Shown here one piece after another: positions 1-8,622 of a DNA stretch of 64,000 nucleotides. The stretch's first letter is position 1. Each line of letters begins with the position of its first letter. Source of the stretch: Methylopila sp. M107 (lineage in GTDB: Bacteria; Pseudomonadota; Alphaproteobacteria; Rhizobiales; Methylopilaceae); the NCBI RefSeq assembly GCF_000384475.1, contig NZ_ARWB01000001.1, positions 1,778,176 through 1,842,175 of the forward strand. The letters run 5' to 3'. The notes under the pieces are model-generated. The model was not told the DNA's origin, did no database searches, and worked only from the letters and a program-made list of their open reading frames with translations. The translations under genes and the position numbers were made by a program.

Positions 1-639
1 AACGAATGATGGGTCGGCGAGCGCGACTTGCGCGATCAGGGTTCCGGCAAGCCGTCCGGCCGCCGCGTCGCTCGGGTAGTGGACGCCGGCCTGTATGCGG
101 GCATCTCCATAAACGTCGCCGCGCGCGAACAGCGCGGCCCGCTTCTCCGGATAAAGCTCGGAAAGAATGATCGCAGCGAACCGTCCAAAGGCGTTGTGGC
201 CGCTCGGGTAGGACGACCCGCGCGACCGGAACAGCGGTTCAAACCCATCGCCCGGCTTCGGCCTAGGCCGGCACCAGAAATCCTTCGCGGCCGCGATCGG
301 CGCCTTCACATAATCGTCGAGCCGGTCAAGCAGAGCGGCGGTCGCCGGCAGGGTCTCCCGGTTGAATTCTGGGCCGATCACGTCGGCGAAGCGAAAGGCG
401 TCGATCGGCCTGTCGGCTTCGACCCTCGCCGCAAGCTCCGGCGTCCGCGCCTTCTGCAGTTCGACGAGCGCGGCGTGGTCGGCCCTGTCGGCGTCGGATC
501 CCGGCGAAGGCGGCGTCGGCAACAGCGTGATAAGGTCCGGCCGGGTGATCGCGCGGTCGCCGCATCTGGCTTCGGCCGAACCGACCACTGCGAGCGAAAC
601 GAACAGGGCGACGAACAGGACTTTGAGACCGGCGCGCAT
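1..639 (-). CDS. Class A acid phosphatase, PAP2 superfamily (C-terminus off window)
   Basis: Probable periplasmic non-specific acid phosphatase (PhoN type). 213 codons are visible from an ATG at 639-637, and the frame runs off the left edge. Residues about 5-23 are hydrophobic and look like a Sec signal peptide. The three-part PAP2 signature is present: KDFWCRPRP (119-127), SYPSGHN (143-149), and R181/H187/D191 spaced R-x5-H-x3-D. Family proteins are about 230-270 residues, so only the tail is missing. It is divergent from yidD. The family call rests on the motifs. The natural substrate cannot be told. Confidence 0.9.
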   Translation of the reverse strand, partial: MRAGLKVLFVALFVSLAVVGSAEARCGDRAITRPDLITLLPTPPSPGSDADRADHAALVELQKARTPELAARVEADRPIDAFRFADVIGPEFNRETLPATAALLDRLDDYVKAPIAAAKDFWCRPRPKPGDGFEPLFRSRGSSYPSGHNAFGRFAAIILSELYPEKRAALFARGDVYGDARIQAGVHYPSDAAAGRLAGTLIAQVALADPSFV

Positions 640-667
640 GCGAGGATTTATAGGGCGAGCAACGACG

Positions 668-1015
668 GTGACGGACGGGGCGAGGCGATCCCAATTCGGT
701 GATCTCATCGGCCGCGCGCCGGCGCTCGCGCTCCGCGCGCCGATCCTCGCCTACCGCTACTCGCTGTCGATGCTGATCGGCCGGAAGTGCCGCTATCTGC
801 CGACCTGCTCGGAGTTCGCCGACGAGGCGCTCGCCCGTCACGGCGCCTGGGCGGGCGGCTGGATGGCGGCGGGCCGCGTCTGCCGCTGTCATCCATGGGG
901 CGGGGACGGGTTCGATCCCGTGCCGGCCGCGTTGCCTTCGGGCGCCACGTGGTCTAGGCCGTGGCGCTATTCGCGGCGCGCGCCCTCGCCGGTGTGCGAG
1001 GCCGTCGACGCCTGA
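668..1015 (+). CDS. yidD: Membrane protein insertion efficiency factor YidD
   Basis: YidD is a small protein at the inner face of the inner membrane that aids YidC-dependent membrane protein insertion. The family hallmark is clear: an amphipathic start (APILAYRYSLSMLIG), then CRYLPTCSEFADEA and RHGAWAGGW, ending in CRCHPWGGDGFDPVP. I chose the GTG at 668 (115 residues). An in-frame ATG at 638 would add ten residues but shares the palindrome CATG with the start of the opposing phosphatase, leaving no room for a promoter. thrS follows after 61 bp on the same strand. Confidence 0.85.
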   Translation: MTDGARRSQFGDLIGRAPALALRAPILAYRYSLSMLIGRKCRYLPTCSEFADEALARHGAWAGGWMAAGRVCRCHPWGGDGFDPVPAALPSGATWSRPWRYSRRAPSPVCEAVDA

Positions 1016-1076
1016 AGCCAACCCCTGAAATCGCTTACCTGCATTCGTAGGCAGAGAGTGAGCGGAGAGACAGAAA

Positions 1077-3056
1077 ATGCCCCTCGTCACATTCCCCGAC
1101 GGCGCTCAGAAGTCCTACGACGCCGGAACGACCGGCGCCGACATCGCCGGCCAGATTTCGAAGTCGCTCTTGAAGCGCACCGTCGCGATGGCGCTCGACG
1201 GCGTGGTCGTCGATCTCGCCGATCGGATCGAGCAGGACGCCCGCGTCGAGTTCCTCGATCGGAGCGACGCCCGCGCGCTGGAACTCATCCGTCACGATTG
1301 CGCGCATGTGCTCGCCGAAGCCGTGCAGTCGCTGTGGCCGCAGACGCAGGTCACGATCGGCCCGGTGATCGAGAACGGCTTCTACTACGACTTCGCGCGC
1401 GAAGAGCCGTTCTCGACCGACGACATCTCGGCGATCGAGGCAGAGATGCGCAAGATCATCGCGCGCGACAGGCCGTTCACAAAGGAGATCTGGAGCCGCG
1501 ACAAGGCAAAGGACTTCTTCCGGTCGAAGGGCGAGCTGTTCAAGGTCGAGCTGGTCGACGCCATTCCGGAAGACCAGTCGCTCAAGATGTACGCGCAAGG
1601 CGATTGGATCGACCTTTGCCGCGGACCGCACATGACGTCCACCGGCAAGGTCGGCGACGCCTTCAAGCTGATGAAGGTGGCGGGCGCCTATTGGCGGGGG
1701 GACAGCAACAACCCGATGCTCCAGCGCATCTACGGCACGGCCTTCCCCGATCGCGCCGGCCTCGACGCCTACCTTCACATGCTGGAGGAGGCCGAGAAGC
1801 GCGACCACCGGCGTCTGGGACGCGAAATGGACCTCTTCCACTTCCAGGAGGAAGGCCCCGGCGCCGTGTTCTGGCACCCGAAGGGCTGGACGCTGTTCCA
1901 GACGCTGATCGACTATTCGCGCCGCCAGACGTCCGGCTCCGGCTTCGTCGAGGTCAACACGCCGCAGGTGCTGGATTCGTCGCTCTGGAAGACCTCCGGT
2001 CACTGGGACTGGTACCGGGAGAACATGTTCGTCACGAAGACCGAGGACGACCGCGTCTTCGCGATCAAGCCGATGAACTGCCCCGGCCACGTGCAGATCT
2101 TCAAGCATGGCCTGAGGAGCTACCGCGAACTGCCGATCCGCATGGGCGAATTCGGCATCGTCCACCGCTACGAGCCGTCCGGCGCGCTGCACGGCATGAT
2201 GCGCGTGCGCGCCTTCACGCAGGACGACGCGCACATCTTCTGCACCGACGAGCAGTTCATGGCCGAGACGCTCGCGCTGAACGAGCTGATCCTTGGCATG
2301 TATTCCGACTTCGGCTTCGACCAGATCGTGCTGAAACTTTCGACGAGGCCCGAAAAGCGCGTCGGCTCGGACGCGCTCTGGGACCGCGCCGAACAGGTGA
2401 TGGGCGACGCGCTCGAGGCCATCAAGGCGCAGTATGGCGACCGGGTCACCACCGAGGTGAACCCCGGCGAAGGCGCCTTTTACGGTCCGAAGTTCGAATA
2501 CGTCCTGAGGGACGCCATCGGGCGCGACTGGCAGTGCGGGACGATCCAGGTCGACTTCAACCTGCCGGAGCGGTTCGGAGCCTTCTTCATCGGCGCGGAC
2601 GGCGAGAAGCACCACCCGGTGATGATCCACCGCGCGATCTTCGGCTCGCTCGAGCGCTTCACGGGCATCCTGATCGAGCACTTCGCGGGCCATTTCCCGC
2701 TGTGGCTCGCGCCCGTGCAGGCGATCGTGACGACCATCACGTCGGAAGCCGATGACTACGCCGTCGAGGTCGCGGCCGAACTGCGCAAGGCGGGGCTTCG
2801 GGTCGAGCTCGATCTTCGCAACGAGAAGATCAACTACAAGGTCCGCGAGCACTCGCTATCAAAGACTCCAGCCCTTGTCGTCGTCGGTAAGAAGGAGGCG
2901 GAGACGCGCGGCGTCTCGGTCCGCCGATTGGGGTCTCAGGGCCAGACGCCGATGACGCTCGACGAATGCGTGGCGTCACTCGTCGACGAGGCGACGCCGC
3001 CGGACGTGAAGCGCGAGAAACAAGCCGGACAGGGCGCGGCGGTCGCGGCGGAGTGA
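1077..3056 (+). CDS. thrS: Threonine--tRNA ligase
   Basis: Cytoplasmic class II aminoacyl-tRNA synthetase charging tRNA-Thr; 659 residues, normal full length. Domains in order: TGS (about 1-62), editing/SAD domain with the HDCAH motif (H73, H77), catalytic core (about 250-540), and anticodon-binding domain (about 545-640). The zinc ligands expected for the family are present: C335 in MNCPGH, H386 in QDDAH and H518 in MIHRA. The ATG at 1077 is preceded by a GCGGAGAGA Shine-Dalgarno-like stretch. The last 20 residues are a charged, Ala-rich tail. Confidence 0.98.
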   Translation: MPLVTFPDGAQKSYDAGTTGADIAGQISKSLLKRTVAMALDGVVVDLADRIEQDARVEFLDRSDARALELIRHDCAHVLAEAVQSLWPQTQVTIGPVIENGFYYDFAREEPFSTDDISAIEAEMRKIIARDRPFTKEIWSRDKAKDFFRSKGELFKVELVDAIPEDQSLKMYAQGDWIDLCRGPHMTSTGKVGDAFKLMKVAGAYWRGDSNNPMLQRIYGTAFPDRAGLDAYLHMLEEAEKRDHRRLGREMDLFHFQEEGPGAVFWHPKGWTLFQTLIDYSRRQTSGSGFVEVNTPQVLDSSLWKTSGHWDWYRENMFVTKTEDDRVFAIKPMNCPGHVQIFKHGLRSYRELPIRMGEFGIVHRYEPSGALHGMMRVRAFTQDDAHIFCTDEQFMAETLALNELILGMYSDFGFDQIVLKLSTRPEKRVGSDALWDRAEQVMGDALEAIKAQYGDRVTTEVNPGEGAFYGPKFEYVLRDAIGRDWQCGTIQVDFNLPERFGAFFIGADGEKHHPVMIHRAIFGSLERFTGILIEHFAGHFPLWLAPVQAIVTTITSEADDYAVEVAAELRKAGLRVELDLRNEKINYKVREHSLSKTPALVVVGKKEAETRGVSVRRLGSQGQTPMTLDECVASLVDEATPPDVKREKQAGQGAAVAAE

Positions 3057-3085
3057 GTCGTCCCCGGCCGGTGTAGCAAACGACC

Positions 3086-3168
3086 GTCATCCCCCCGGTT
3101 TATCCGGGGGATCCAGGCTCGATCGTCAAGCGTCGCGATGCGGAAGGCTGGATGCCCCGGGGCATGAC
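3086..3168. repeat. Palindromic intergenic element, TCATCCCC type
   Basis: The outer arms read GTCATCCCCCC and GGGGCATGAC, and each arm contains its own smaller hairpin (CCCCCGGTTTATCCGGGGG). It lies between thrS and the convergent DUF486 gene and could act as a transcript end. It belongs to the family seen again at 15759-15849 and 41142-41169. Confidence 0.8.
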
Positions 3169-3193
3169 GATGCGCCCCGACGCTCCGCGGCCC

Positions 3194-3547
3194 TCAGAAC
3201 GGCCCCTTGAACACGAAGAATGCGCCGAGCGCGATGAAGGCGAAGCCCACCGCGACGTTCAGCGTCACGGCCTCCTTCAGATAGAACGTCGAGAAGCCGA
3301 CGAAGACGATGAGGGTGATCACTTCCTGCATCGTCTTCAGCTGGGCGGCGCTGTAGACCTCGTGGCCGATGCGGTTCGCAGGCACCGCGAAGCAATATTC
3401 GATCAGCGCGATCGCCCAGCTCGCGAGCACCACAAGCCAAAGCGGCTTGTCGGTGAACTTGAGGTGCCCGTACCAGGCGAATGTCATGAAGATGTTGGAT
3501 GCGACCAACAGGCCGACCGGAAGGATCTGCGCGGTCGTGAGTGGCAT
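3194..3547 (-). CDS. DUF486 / DMT-like small membrane protein
   Basis: Inner-membrane protein of 117 residues with four hydrophobic segments (about 7-25, 35-55, 72-90 and 97-115), the size and layout of the DUF486 family, which is related to small drug/metabolite transporters. Typical family strings are visible: TFAWYGHLK near residue 22 and KTMQEVITL near 72, with FYLKEAVTLN before the last helix. Its substrate is unknown. It is convergent with thrS and separated from it by a palindromic element. Confidence 0.8.
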   Translation of the reverse strand: MPLTTAQILPVGLLVASNIFMTFAWYGHLKFTDKPLWLVVLASWAIALIEYCFAVPANRIGHEVYSAAQLKTMQEVITLIVFVGFSTFYLKEAVTLNVAVGFAFIALGAFFVFKGPF

Positions 3548-3647
3548 CTGACGGCTCTGGGCTGGAGGGAACGGCTCCCCCTACTCCTCCAGCACGGCCG
3601 CCTCAAGCGCGCATGACGGGACGGATGCTGATCCGCCCCGTCGCGAT

Positions 3648-4079
3648 TCAAGCCGTCGCGATGTAATCCCGCATGGCGGACGCTTCCGCCTCGATCTGCT
3701 CGATGCGGTGTTTCACGACGTCGCCGATCGACACCATCCCGATGACCTTGGCGCCGTCGACGACCGGCACGTGGCGGAACTTGCCCCGGGTCATCCGCTC
3801 GGACACCTGATCGATCGAGTCGCCGACGTTGGCGGTGACGACGTTGCGGGTCATCAGCTCCGAGACCAGGTGATCGAGCGTCTCGGCGCCGAAGCGGGCG
3901 AGCGCCCGGACGAGGTCGCGCTCCGTGATGATTCCCGCGAGGCCGCCCCGCCCGTCCGACACCACGACGGCGCCGATGCTCTTCTCGGCGAGCACTCGGG
4001 CGACAGTGGCAATCGTGTCCTCCGGCACGACGCTGACCACGCCCGCGCCCTTGCCCGATAAAATCGCCTCAACCTTCAT
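3648..4079 (-). CDS. CBS-domain protein
   Basis: Cytoplasmic protein of 143 residues made almost entirely of a CBS pair, a module that binds adenosine nucleotides. The first CBS is about residues 8-62 (ending GIITERDLVRALA), and the second about 72-130 (FRHVPVVDGAKVIGMVSIGD). The frame stays open upstream, but the ATG at 4079 is preceded by GAGAGGACAG, a good ribosome binding site, and matches the usual family start. Stand-alone CBS pairs of this size are common in Hyphomicrobiales. No partner enzyme is adjacent, so its regulatory target is unknown. Confidence 0.88.
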   Translation of the reverse strand: MKVEAILSGKGAGVVSVVPEDTIATVARVLAEKSIGAVVVSDGRGGLAGIITERDLVRALARFGAETLDHLVSELMTRNVVTANVGDSIDQVSERMTRGKFRHVPVVDGAKVIGMVSIGDVVKHRIEQIEAEASAMRDYIATA

Positions 4080-4176
4080 GTTCTGTCCTCTCGTCCGTCT
4101 TGCGCGGGTTTCTCTGAGGCCGCCGCTGACGCATCGACGCCTGGCCGACCCCTGTGGGCGACCGGTCGGAGATGCA

Positions 4177-5007
4177 TCAGCTGTCCAGGGGCTTGCGTCC
4201 CCCGGCCCCGGCGGGAACATCATGCGGGCCTGCGGCGTCTTGGCGCAAGTCCTCAGCCCAATGCTCGTCGAGATCAACGCCGTCGTGATCGCGCCGGACC
4301 GGATCGAACAGCGGAAACAACACGATGCCGGCGAGGAAGCCGCCGATATGGGCCTCCCAAGCGACGTTCGCGTCGTCGCCGGTGATCTGTCCGCCGAACA
4401 CGCCGAACAGGATGTTGGCGGCGAACCAGACGATCAGGAACGTCGCGATCGCGGGCCTTCGGATCGCCTGCCCTATCGGCTCCGCCGGAGCCGCGAAAGC
4501 CTCCCTGCCCCTGGCGCGGAACGCGCCGACCGGGCCGCCGGCCTGGAAGATGAAGCGCATCGCGCCGGCCATATGCGCCGAAATGGCGGCCGACGCGCCG
4601 ACGACCGGAATTGGCTGTCCGAAATGAAGCGCGAGGTGGGTCGCGGCCCCCGCAGCCGCCGTCAGGCCTGAGAACAGGAGAAACCGGACCGCGCCGAAAC
4701 GCCATGCGAGTGCGGAGCCGAAGGCCAGCATCCACACCGAATTGACGACGAGATGGAGCCAGCCGCCATGCAGGAATGCGTAAGTGACGAACGTCCAGAA
4801 CTTCGGGCCCTCGCCGACCGCCCCCAGCTCCGCGGCGTATTCGGACGCCGGATCGTAGCGCGCCGGGATGAAGGCGAGCCTGAGCAGCAGCTCGATATCC
4901 GTCTGGTCGCCGAGAAAGCCACGAATGAGCTGCATCGCCGCGAACGCGGCGAGCAGGACGACGACGACCGTCGGCGCATTGAAGATGGGTTCCCGCTGGG
5001 ACGACAC
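4177..5007 (-). CDS. Rhomboid family intramembrane serine protease
   Basis: Six-helix membrane protease that cleaves substrates within the bilayer. Conserved features: the HGGWLHLVVNSVWMLAFG segment (helix 2), the catalytic Ser139 in VVGASAAIS, and His220 in WEAHIGGFLAG, the expected Ser-His dyad. I chose a GTG start at 5007 (276 residues) because the open frame further upstream lacks similarity and runs into the PAS gene on the other strand. The ribosome binding site is weak, so the start is uncertain. The C-terminal 40 residues are hydrophilic. The CBS gene lies 97 bp downstream. Confidence 0.88.
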   Translation of the reverse strand: MSSQREPIFNAPTVVVVLLAAFAAMQLIRGFLGDQTDIELLLRLAFIPARYDPASEYAAELGAVGEGPKFWTFVTYAFLHGGWLHLVVNSVWMLAFGSALAWRFGAVRFLLFSGLTAAAGAATHLALHFGQPIPVVGASAAISAHMAGAMRFIFQAGGPVGAFRARGREAFAAPAEPIGQAIRRPAIATFLIVWFAANILFGVFGGQITGDDANVAWEAHIGGFLAGIVLFPLFDPVRRDHDGVDLDEHWAEDLRQDAAGPHDVPAGAGGRKPLDS

Positions 5008-5244
5008 GCGACCGCCGATCGTTCGAGACGAAGTCTTCGCGGCGCGGACGGCGCCCGCGCGCGGCGAGCCATCAGTGCTCGCGCGAAGCTCCGCCTTTTG
5101 CAAGCTGGCCGACGGCTCCCCGCCGTCCCGCTCCTGGCGGACTGGCACGCACGCTGCTCCTTGCTTCCGGAAGCGTCGCCGCGACGCCGCGGATGTCCCG
5201 GATCGGGACCCTGCGTCTGCGCGGCTCGCGATATGGAGGTACGC

Positions 5245-5835
5245 ATGAAAGCCGCCGCGACCAAGGAGCTCTTCGGTTATTGGAACCGTCTGCGCGCGCA
5301 GCGGGCAGCCCCCGAGCGGTCCGACGTCGATCCGGCCGCCATCCGCGGCGCGCTGGGCGACGTCTTCATTCTGGACGTCGGCTCCGATCCCGCGTTTCCG
5401 TTCCGGCTTTCGGGTTCTCGAATCTGCGCCCTGACCGGCCACGAGATGCGCGGCGAGAGTTTTCTGGACTTCTGGCGCGGTCCCGACCGCGACACGGCGC
5501 TGAGCGCGATCACGACCGTTTCGGACGACGCCGCCGTCGCGGTGATCGGCGCGCAGGGCGCGACCGAGCTCGGCCGCACGGTCGACCTCGAGATCGCGCT
5601 GCTGCCGCTGCGGCATCGCGGGCGGACGCACGCCCGGCTGCTCGGCTCGCTGGCGCCGGTCGAGACCCCCTACTGGCTCGGCCTCAGCCCAGTCACGCGA
5701 TTCGAGCTGACGTCGCTGCGGATGATCTGGCCGAGCGGTCGCCGCCGCATGCGCGAGCCCGAATTCACGCCTCCGCCGCCTCCGACGACGGGCCGCCAGA
5801 TCGGCCGGTTTTTCGTTTTCGACGGAGGGCGATGA
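5245..5835 (+). CDS. PAS-domain protein (PAS_5-like)
   Basis: Cytoplasmic protein of 196 residues. Residues about 8-140 resemble the alphaproteobacterial PAS_5 fold: an N-terminal WNRLRAQRAAPERSDVDP helix, then FRLSGSRICALTGHEMRG and a beta-rich second half. No output domain is present, so it probably acts as a ligand-sensing partner of another regulator. The start at 5245 is supported by GGAGGT at 5235-5240. An ATG at 5233 is too early for that site. The C-terminus is Pro-rich. PilZ lies 126 bp downstream. The function is not known. Confidence 0.8.
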   Translation: MKAAATKELFGYWNRLRAQRAAPERSDVDPAAIRGALGDVFILDVGSDPAFPFRLSGSRICALTGHEMRGESFLDFWRGPDRDTALSAITTVSDDAAVAVIGAQGATELGRTVDLEIALLPLRHRGRTHARLLGSLAPVETPYWLGLSPVTRFELTSLRMIWPSGRRRMREPEFTPPPPPTTGRQIGRFFVFDGGR

Positions 5836-5889
5836 AATGCGATCGGACGGCTGTTCAGTTACCGGGCGTTAACGCCGTTCGTTTAGCTT

Positions 5890-5919
5890 TTGGACATTCC
5901 CGCCTGACACAACCTATTG
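5890..5919 (+). promoter_or_regulatory. Possible sigma70-type promoter before the PilZ gene
   Basis: TTGGAC (5890-5895) and CTATTG (5914-5919) are separated by 18 bp, about 40 bp before the PilZ start. The surrounding 5860-5945 stretch is less GC-rich than its neighbours. The match is partial, so this is only a suggestion. Confidence 0.3.
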
Positions 5920-5961
5920 GCGTGAATTGCCTTATCGCCACAAGCTGCGGTGCCGAGCCAG

Positions 5962-6558
5962 ATGTTCTCTTTGAAGGTTCCGCTTTCCGACGAACGACGC
6001 AGGCATCAGCGCGTCAAGGTCGCGCTGCTTGGCCGCTATATGCTGTCGTCGCGACGCGAATATCCGTGCCAGACCGTCGACATGTCGCCTGGCGGGCTCG
6101 GCTTGATCGCACCGGTGCCGGCGCAACCCGGCGAACGCGTCGTGGTCTACCTGGACCACATCGGCCGCGTCGAAGGCCAGATGATCCGCTCCGTGCCGAA
6201 CGGCTTCGCCATGACGGTCTCGGCCACGATCCGCAAGCGCGACAAGCTCGCCGCCCAGCTGACCTGGCTGACCAACCGCAATATGCTCGGGCTTCCGGAA
6301 GACCGACGCCACGAGCGTGTCGCGCCGAAGAACCCGCGCGCGCTGCTCGTGACCGAAGACGGCGCAGAACATGAAGTGAGAGTCATCGACGTCTCACTCT
6401 CGGGCGCCGCCATTTCGTCCAACCTTGATCTGCCGATCGGCTCGCCGGTCACGCTCGGCAAGACCGCCGCGCGCGTGGTTCGTCATTTCGAGCATGGCAT
6501 CGCATTGGAATTCGCGCGCACGCAGAACGCCGATCAGCTCACCGAACAGTTCGGCTGA
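5962..6558 (+). CDS. Tandem PilZ-domain protein
   Basis: Predicted cyclic-di-GMP binding or PilZ-like protein of 198 residues with two PilZ domains (about 8-90 and 105-190). The first has the N-terminal RRRHQRVKV motif and a TVDMSPGGLGL loop, resembling RxxxR and D/NxSxxG. The second has RRHERVAPKN and VIDVSLSGAAI. Both domains therefore keep plausible ligand contacts. The ATG at 5962 is used here. A GTG at 5950 in the same frame would add four residues. A strong terminator follows at 6587. It may act in motility or surface control, but no target gene is adjacent. Confidence 0.88.
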   Translation: MFSLKVPLSDERRRHQRVKVALLGRYMLSSRREYPCQTVDMSPGGLGLIAPVPAQPGERVVVYLDHIGRVEGQMIRSVPNGFAMTVSATIRKRDKLAAQLTWLTNRNMLGLPEDRRHERVAPKNPRALLVTEDGAEHEVRVIDVSLSGAAISSNLDLPIGSPVTLGKTAARVVRHFEHGIALEFARTQNADQLTEQFG

Positions 6559-6586
6559 CGCCTCCCACCGCATTCAACCTGCCTTG

Positions 6587-6614
6587 AAGCGCCGCCCCCT
6601 CGGGCGGCGCTTTT
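6587..6614 (+). terminator. Rho-independent terminator after the PilZ gene
   Basis: A perfect 8-bp stem GCGCCGCC (6589-6596) / GGCGGCGC (6603-6610) with a six-base loop is followed by TTTT, 30 bp past the PilZ stop codon. Confidence 0.85.
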
Positions 6615-6652
6615 CGTTTGCGCGCGCCCGTTCCGGATCGCCCCGACCAGTC

Positions 6653-6752
6653 GACGTCCCGGCCGTCAGGGCCAGGATCCAGAAACGTCGGCATCGCGTC
6701 CACCACGGTAGGCCGTCGCGGTTCGGATTCCGGGACTCCGCCCGGAATGACG
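6653..6752. repeat. Palindromic element, GGATCCAG/CGGAATGAC type
   Basis: The left arm (GTCCCGGCCGTCAGGGCCAGGA) and right arm (ATTCCGGGACTCCGCCCGGA) each form an internal hairpin, but the arms pair poorly with each other. It looks like two half-elements of different subtypes, related to those at 49983-50090 and 62706-62816. Confidence 0.65.
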
Positions 6753-7188
6753 CCGGGAGCGGGAGCGACAGCGATACCGGCTGCCCCGAACCGGCCATTG
6801 ATCGCCGGCCGCTGTTGAGGGCCTGACCTTCCGCCTCACGGCCAGCCGGTCTCAATCCTGCGCCCACGCCGCAATCCGCATTGTCGGCGGTATTCGCGCG
6901 CCCTTGTCGGCCGAGCCGCCTGAACGGCCATTCAGCGACATGGTTTCCACTTTCTAAATCGCACCCCCGGAAACGCAGTGCGCGTTAACGTTTGGACCAC
7001 CAAGTCCTTCCCTCATTCTCTTCGCCCGAAGCGTCAAGGTAAACAAATCAGTCAATGAAACTATAAACAACTCACTTCCAAGAAGTTGCTCAATTCCAAA
7101 TCTTCTCACTAAAAACTCGAGCTTCGACTTATGCCGACAGCAAAACACATATGCGACGTTGCTTCCCATGGCAGGACGGGGGCGAAAA

Positions 7189-7827
7189 ATGCTCAAGATC
7201 ACCAAGAAAAATACGATTTACTTCTTGTTTGGACTGATTGCCACCGGATTCACCTTATCGGCCGCCGAGGCCGCGCAGCCGATCCGTATCGCCGCCGCGA
7301 CCGCTATGACGGTCGAGGGCGCCTCCAAGGCGCCGATCGGCTGGGTCGACTTCTGCAAGTCCAACCCGGCGGACTGCGACGTGGCGCCGGCCAAGGCCAC
7401 CAAGGCGCGCATGACCCCGGCCCGTTACGCCGAGCTCGATCGGATCAACCGGATGGTCAACATCGCGGTCGAGCCGGTCACGGATCAGGAGCTCTTTGGC
7501 GTCGAAGAAAAGTGGACCTACCCGGTCTCGGGCAAGGGCGACTGCGAGGACTATGTGCTCGAGAAGCGCCGCCAGCTGATGGAGTCCGGCTGGCCTCGCC
7601 AGGCGCTGCTGATCACCGTGGTGCGCGACCTCAAGGGCGACGGCCACGCGATCCTCACCGTCGTCACCGACAAGGGCGACTACGCCCTCGACAACCAGGC
7701 CGACGACGTCAAGCCGTGGTTCGACACCGGCTACACCTTCATCAAGCGCCAGTCGCAGCTCAACCCGAACCAGTGGGTCCTGCTCGGCGATGGCATCAAC
7801 CCGGCGGGCGTCGCCACCGCGCCGTAA
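7189..7827 (+). CDS. Secreted transglutaminase-like cysteine peptidase (BTLCP family)
   Basis: Bacterial transglutaminase-like cysteine proteinase of 212 residues, likely periplasmic. A signal peptide covers about residues 1-30 (ending SAAEAAQ). The catalytic triad is visible: C119 in GDCEDYVLEK, H153 in DGHAILTV and D168 in YALDNQ. In other proteobacteria the family includes LapG, which cleaves surface adhesins under c-di-GMP control. That role is not shown here, although a PilZ gene is the upstream neighbour. The ATG at 7189 has AGGACGGGGG before it; TTG 7159 and ATG 7168 are alternatives. A strong terminator follows. Confidence 0.88.
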   Translation: MLKITKKNTIYFLFGLIATGFTLSAAEAAQPIRIAAATAMTVEGASKAPIGWVDFCKSNPADCDVAPAKATKARMTPARYAELDRINRMVNIAVEPVTDQELFGVEEKWTYPVSGKGDCEDYVLEKRRQLMESGWPRQALLITVVRDLKGDGHAILTVVTDKGDYALDNQADDVKPWFDTGYTFIKRQSQLNPNQWVLLGDGINPAGVATAP

Positions 7828-7894
7828 GTCGTCAGACATCCCGAGACGCTTGGGCCGGTCACGTCCCCACTCCCGCCACGACCGATCCAAGCCA

Positions 7895-7932
7895 GAGGCC
7901 GGCTCCCGCCCAGGAGCCGGCCTCGCCATTTT
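7895..7932 (+). terminator. Rho-independent terminator after the BTLCP gene
   Basis: A perfect 12-bp stem GAGGCCGGCTCC (7895-7906) / GGAGCCGGCCTC (7913-7924) with a six-base loop is followed by GCCATTTT. It separates this gene from the convergent carbonic anhydrase gene. Confidence 0.9.
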
Positions 7933-7956
7933 ACGGGACTGCTCCGTCGTCTGCGG

Positions 7957-8487
7957 TCAGCCGATCTTCTTCATGCCTTCGCGGAACCGTCGGCCGTTGG
8001 CGACGTAGCGCCCGGCCGAACCCAGCAGACGGATTTCCCATTCGGGGCCGAGCGTCTTCACGACCTTGGCGGGCGAGCCGACGATCATCGAGAAATCTGG
8101 AAACTCCTTGCCTTCCGTAACGAGCGCACCGGCGCCGACCAGACAGGACCGGCCGATCTTCGCGCCATTCAGCACGATCGCTCCCATGCCGATCAGGCTG
8201 CCCGCGCCGATCGTGCAGCCATGGACGACCGCGCCATGGCCGATCGTGCAGTCCTCCCCGATATCGATCGGAAAGCCCGGATCGGTGTGCAGCACGCAGC
8301 CATCCTGGATGTTCGACCGGGACCCGAGCGTGATCGGCTCGTTGTCGCCCCTGAGCGTCGAGCCGAACCAGACGGAGGAATCCTTGCCGAGGATCACGTC
8401 GCCGACCACGACGGCGTTTTCGGCGACGAAGAACCGGCCGTTCGCGGGCGTCCGGGGCGAAACGCCGTCGAGTGAATAGAGCGCCAC
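7957..8487 (-). CDS. Gamma carbonic anhydrase family protein
   Basis: Cytoplasmic left-handed beta-helix protein of 176 residues (PaaY/YrdA/Cam group), built from hexapeptide repeats across residues about 20-150. The zinc-binding histidines expected for gamma carbonic anhydrases are present in VLHTDPG and GHGAVVHGCTIG, and GSTLRGDNEPI carries the conserved Arg and Asp. Bicarbonate/CO2 exchange is therefore possible, though many members have unproven activity. The start is a GTG at 8487 behind GAGGAGATTTC, a good ribosome binding site. The ORF is open further upstream without similarity. Confidence 0.9.
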   Translation of the reverse strand: MALYSLDGVSPRTPANGRFFVAENAVVVGDVILGKDSSVWFGSTLRGDNEPITLGSRSNIQDGCVLHTDPGFPIDIGEDCTIGHGAVVHGCTIGAGSLIGMGAIVLNGAKIGRSCLVGAGALVTEGKEFPDFSMIVGSPAKVVKTLGPEWEIRLLGSAGRYVANGRRFREGMKKIG

Positions 8488-8622
8488 GAAATCTCCTCGG
8501 AATCGAAGTCCACGCGGCTTAGCGCGGCGGTCCGGCGCCCGCAATCCAACCCTCGCAGGGGCCGTCGCGAGAGCGTCATCGGGTCCGGTTTAGCTGGAAC
8601 CGTTCAAATTCGGGGATCTGCG

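Larger units (their letters stand above)
6559..7188. other. 630-bp gene-free region with a low-GC 3' half
   Basis: It holds the PilZ terminator, a palindromic element (6653-6752) and then roughly 240 bp (about 6950-7188) that are clearly less GC-rich than the rest of the window, with A/T runs such as AAACTATAAAC. The 83-codon minus-strand frame here shows no family features and I do not call it. The low-GC part probably holds the promoter and 5' leader of the transglutaminase-like gene that follows. Confidence 0.6.

Noticed and set aside
637-640. Shared CATG as start for both yidD and the phosphatase
   Set aside because: Possible, but it would leave no promoter space for either gene; a GTG at 668 is a better yidD start.
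1035-2852. 605-codon minus-strand open frame opposite thrS
   Set aside because: Shadow frame caused by high GC; thrS on the plus strand has full family motifs and the antisense product shows no domain.
6954-7205. 83-codon minus-strand frame in the low-GC gap
   Set aside because: No family features, overlaps the start of the BTLCP gene and its promoter region.
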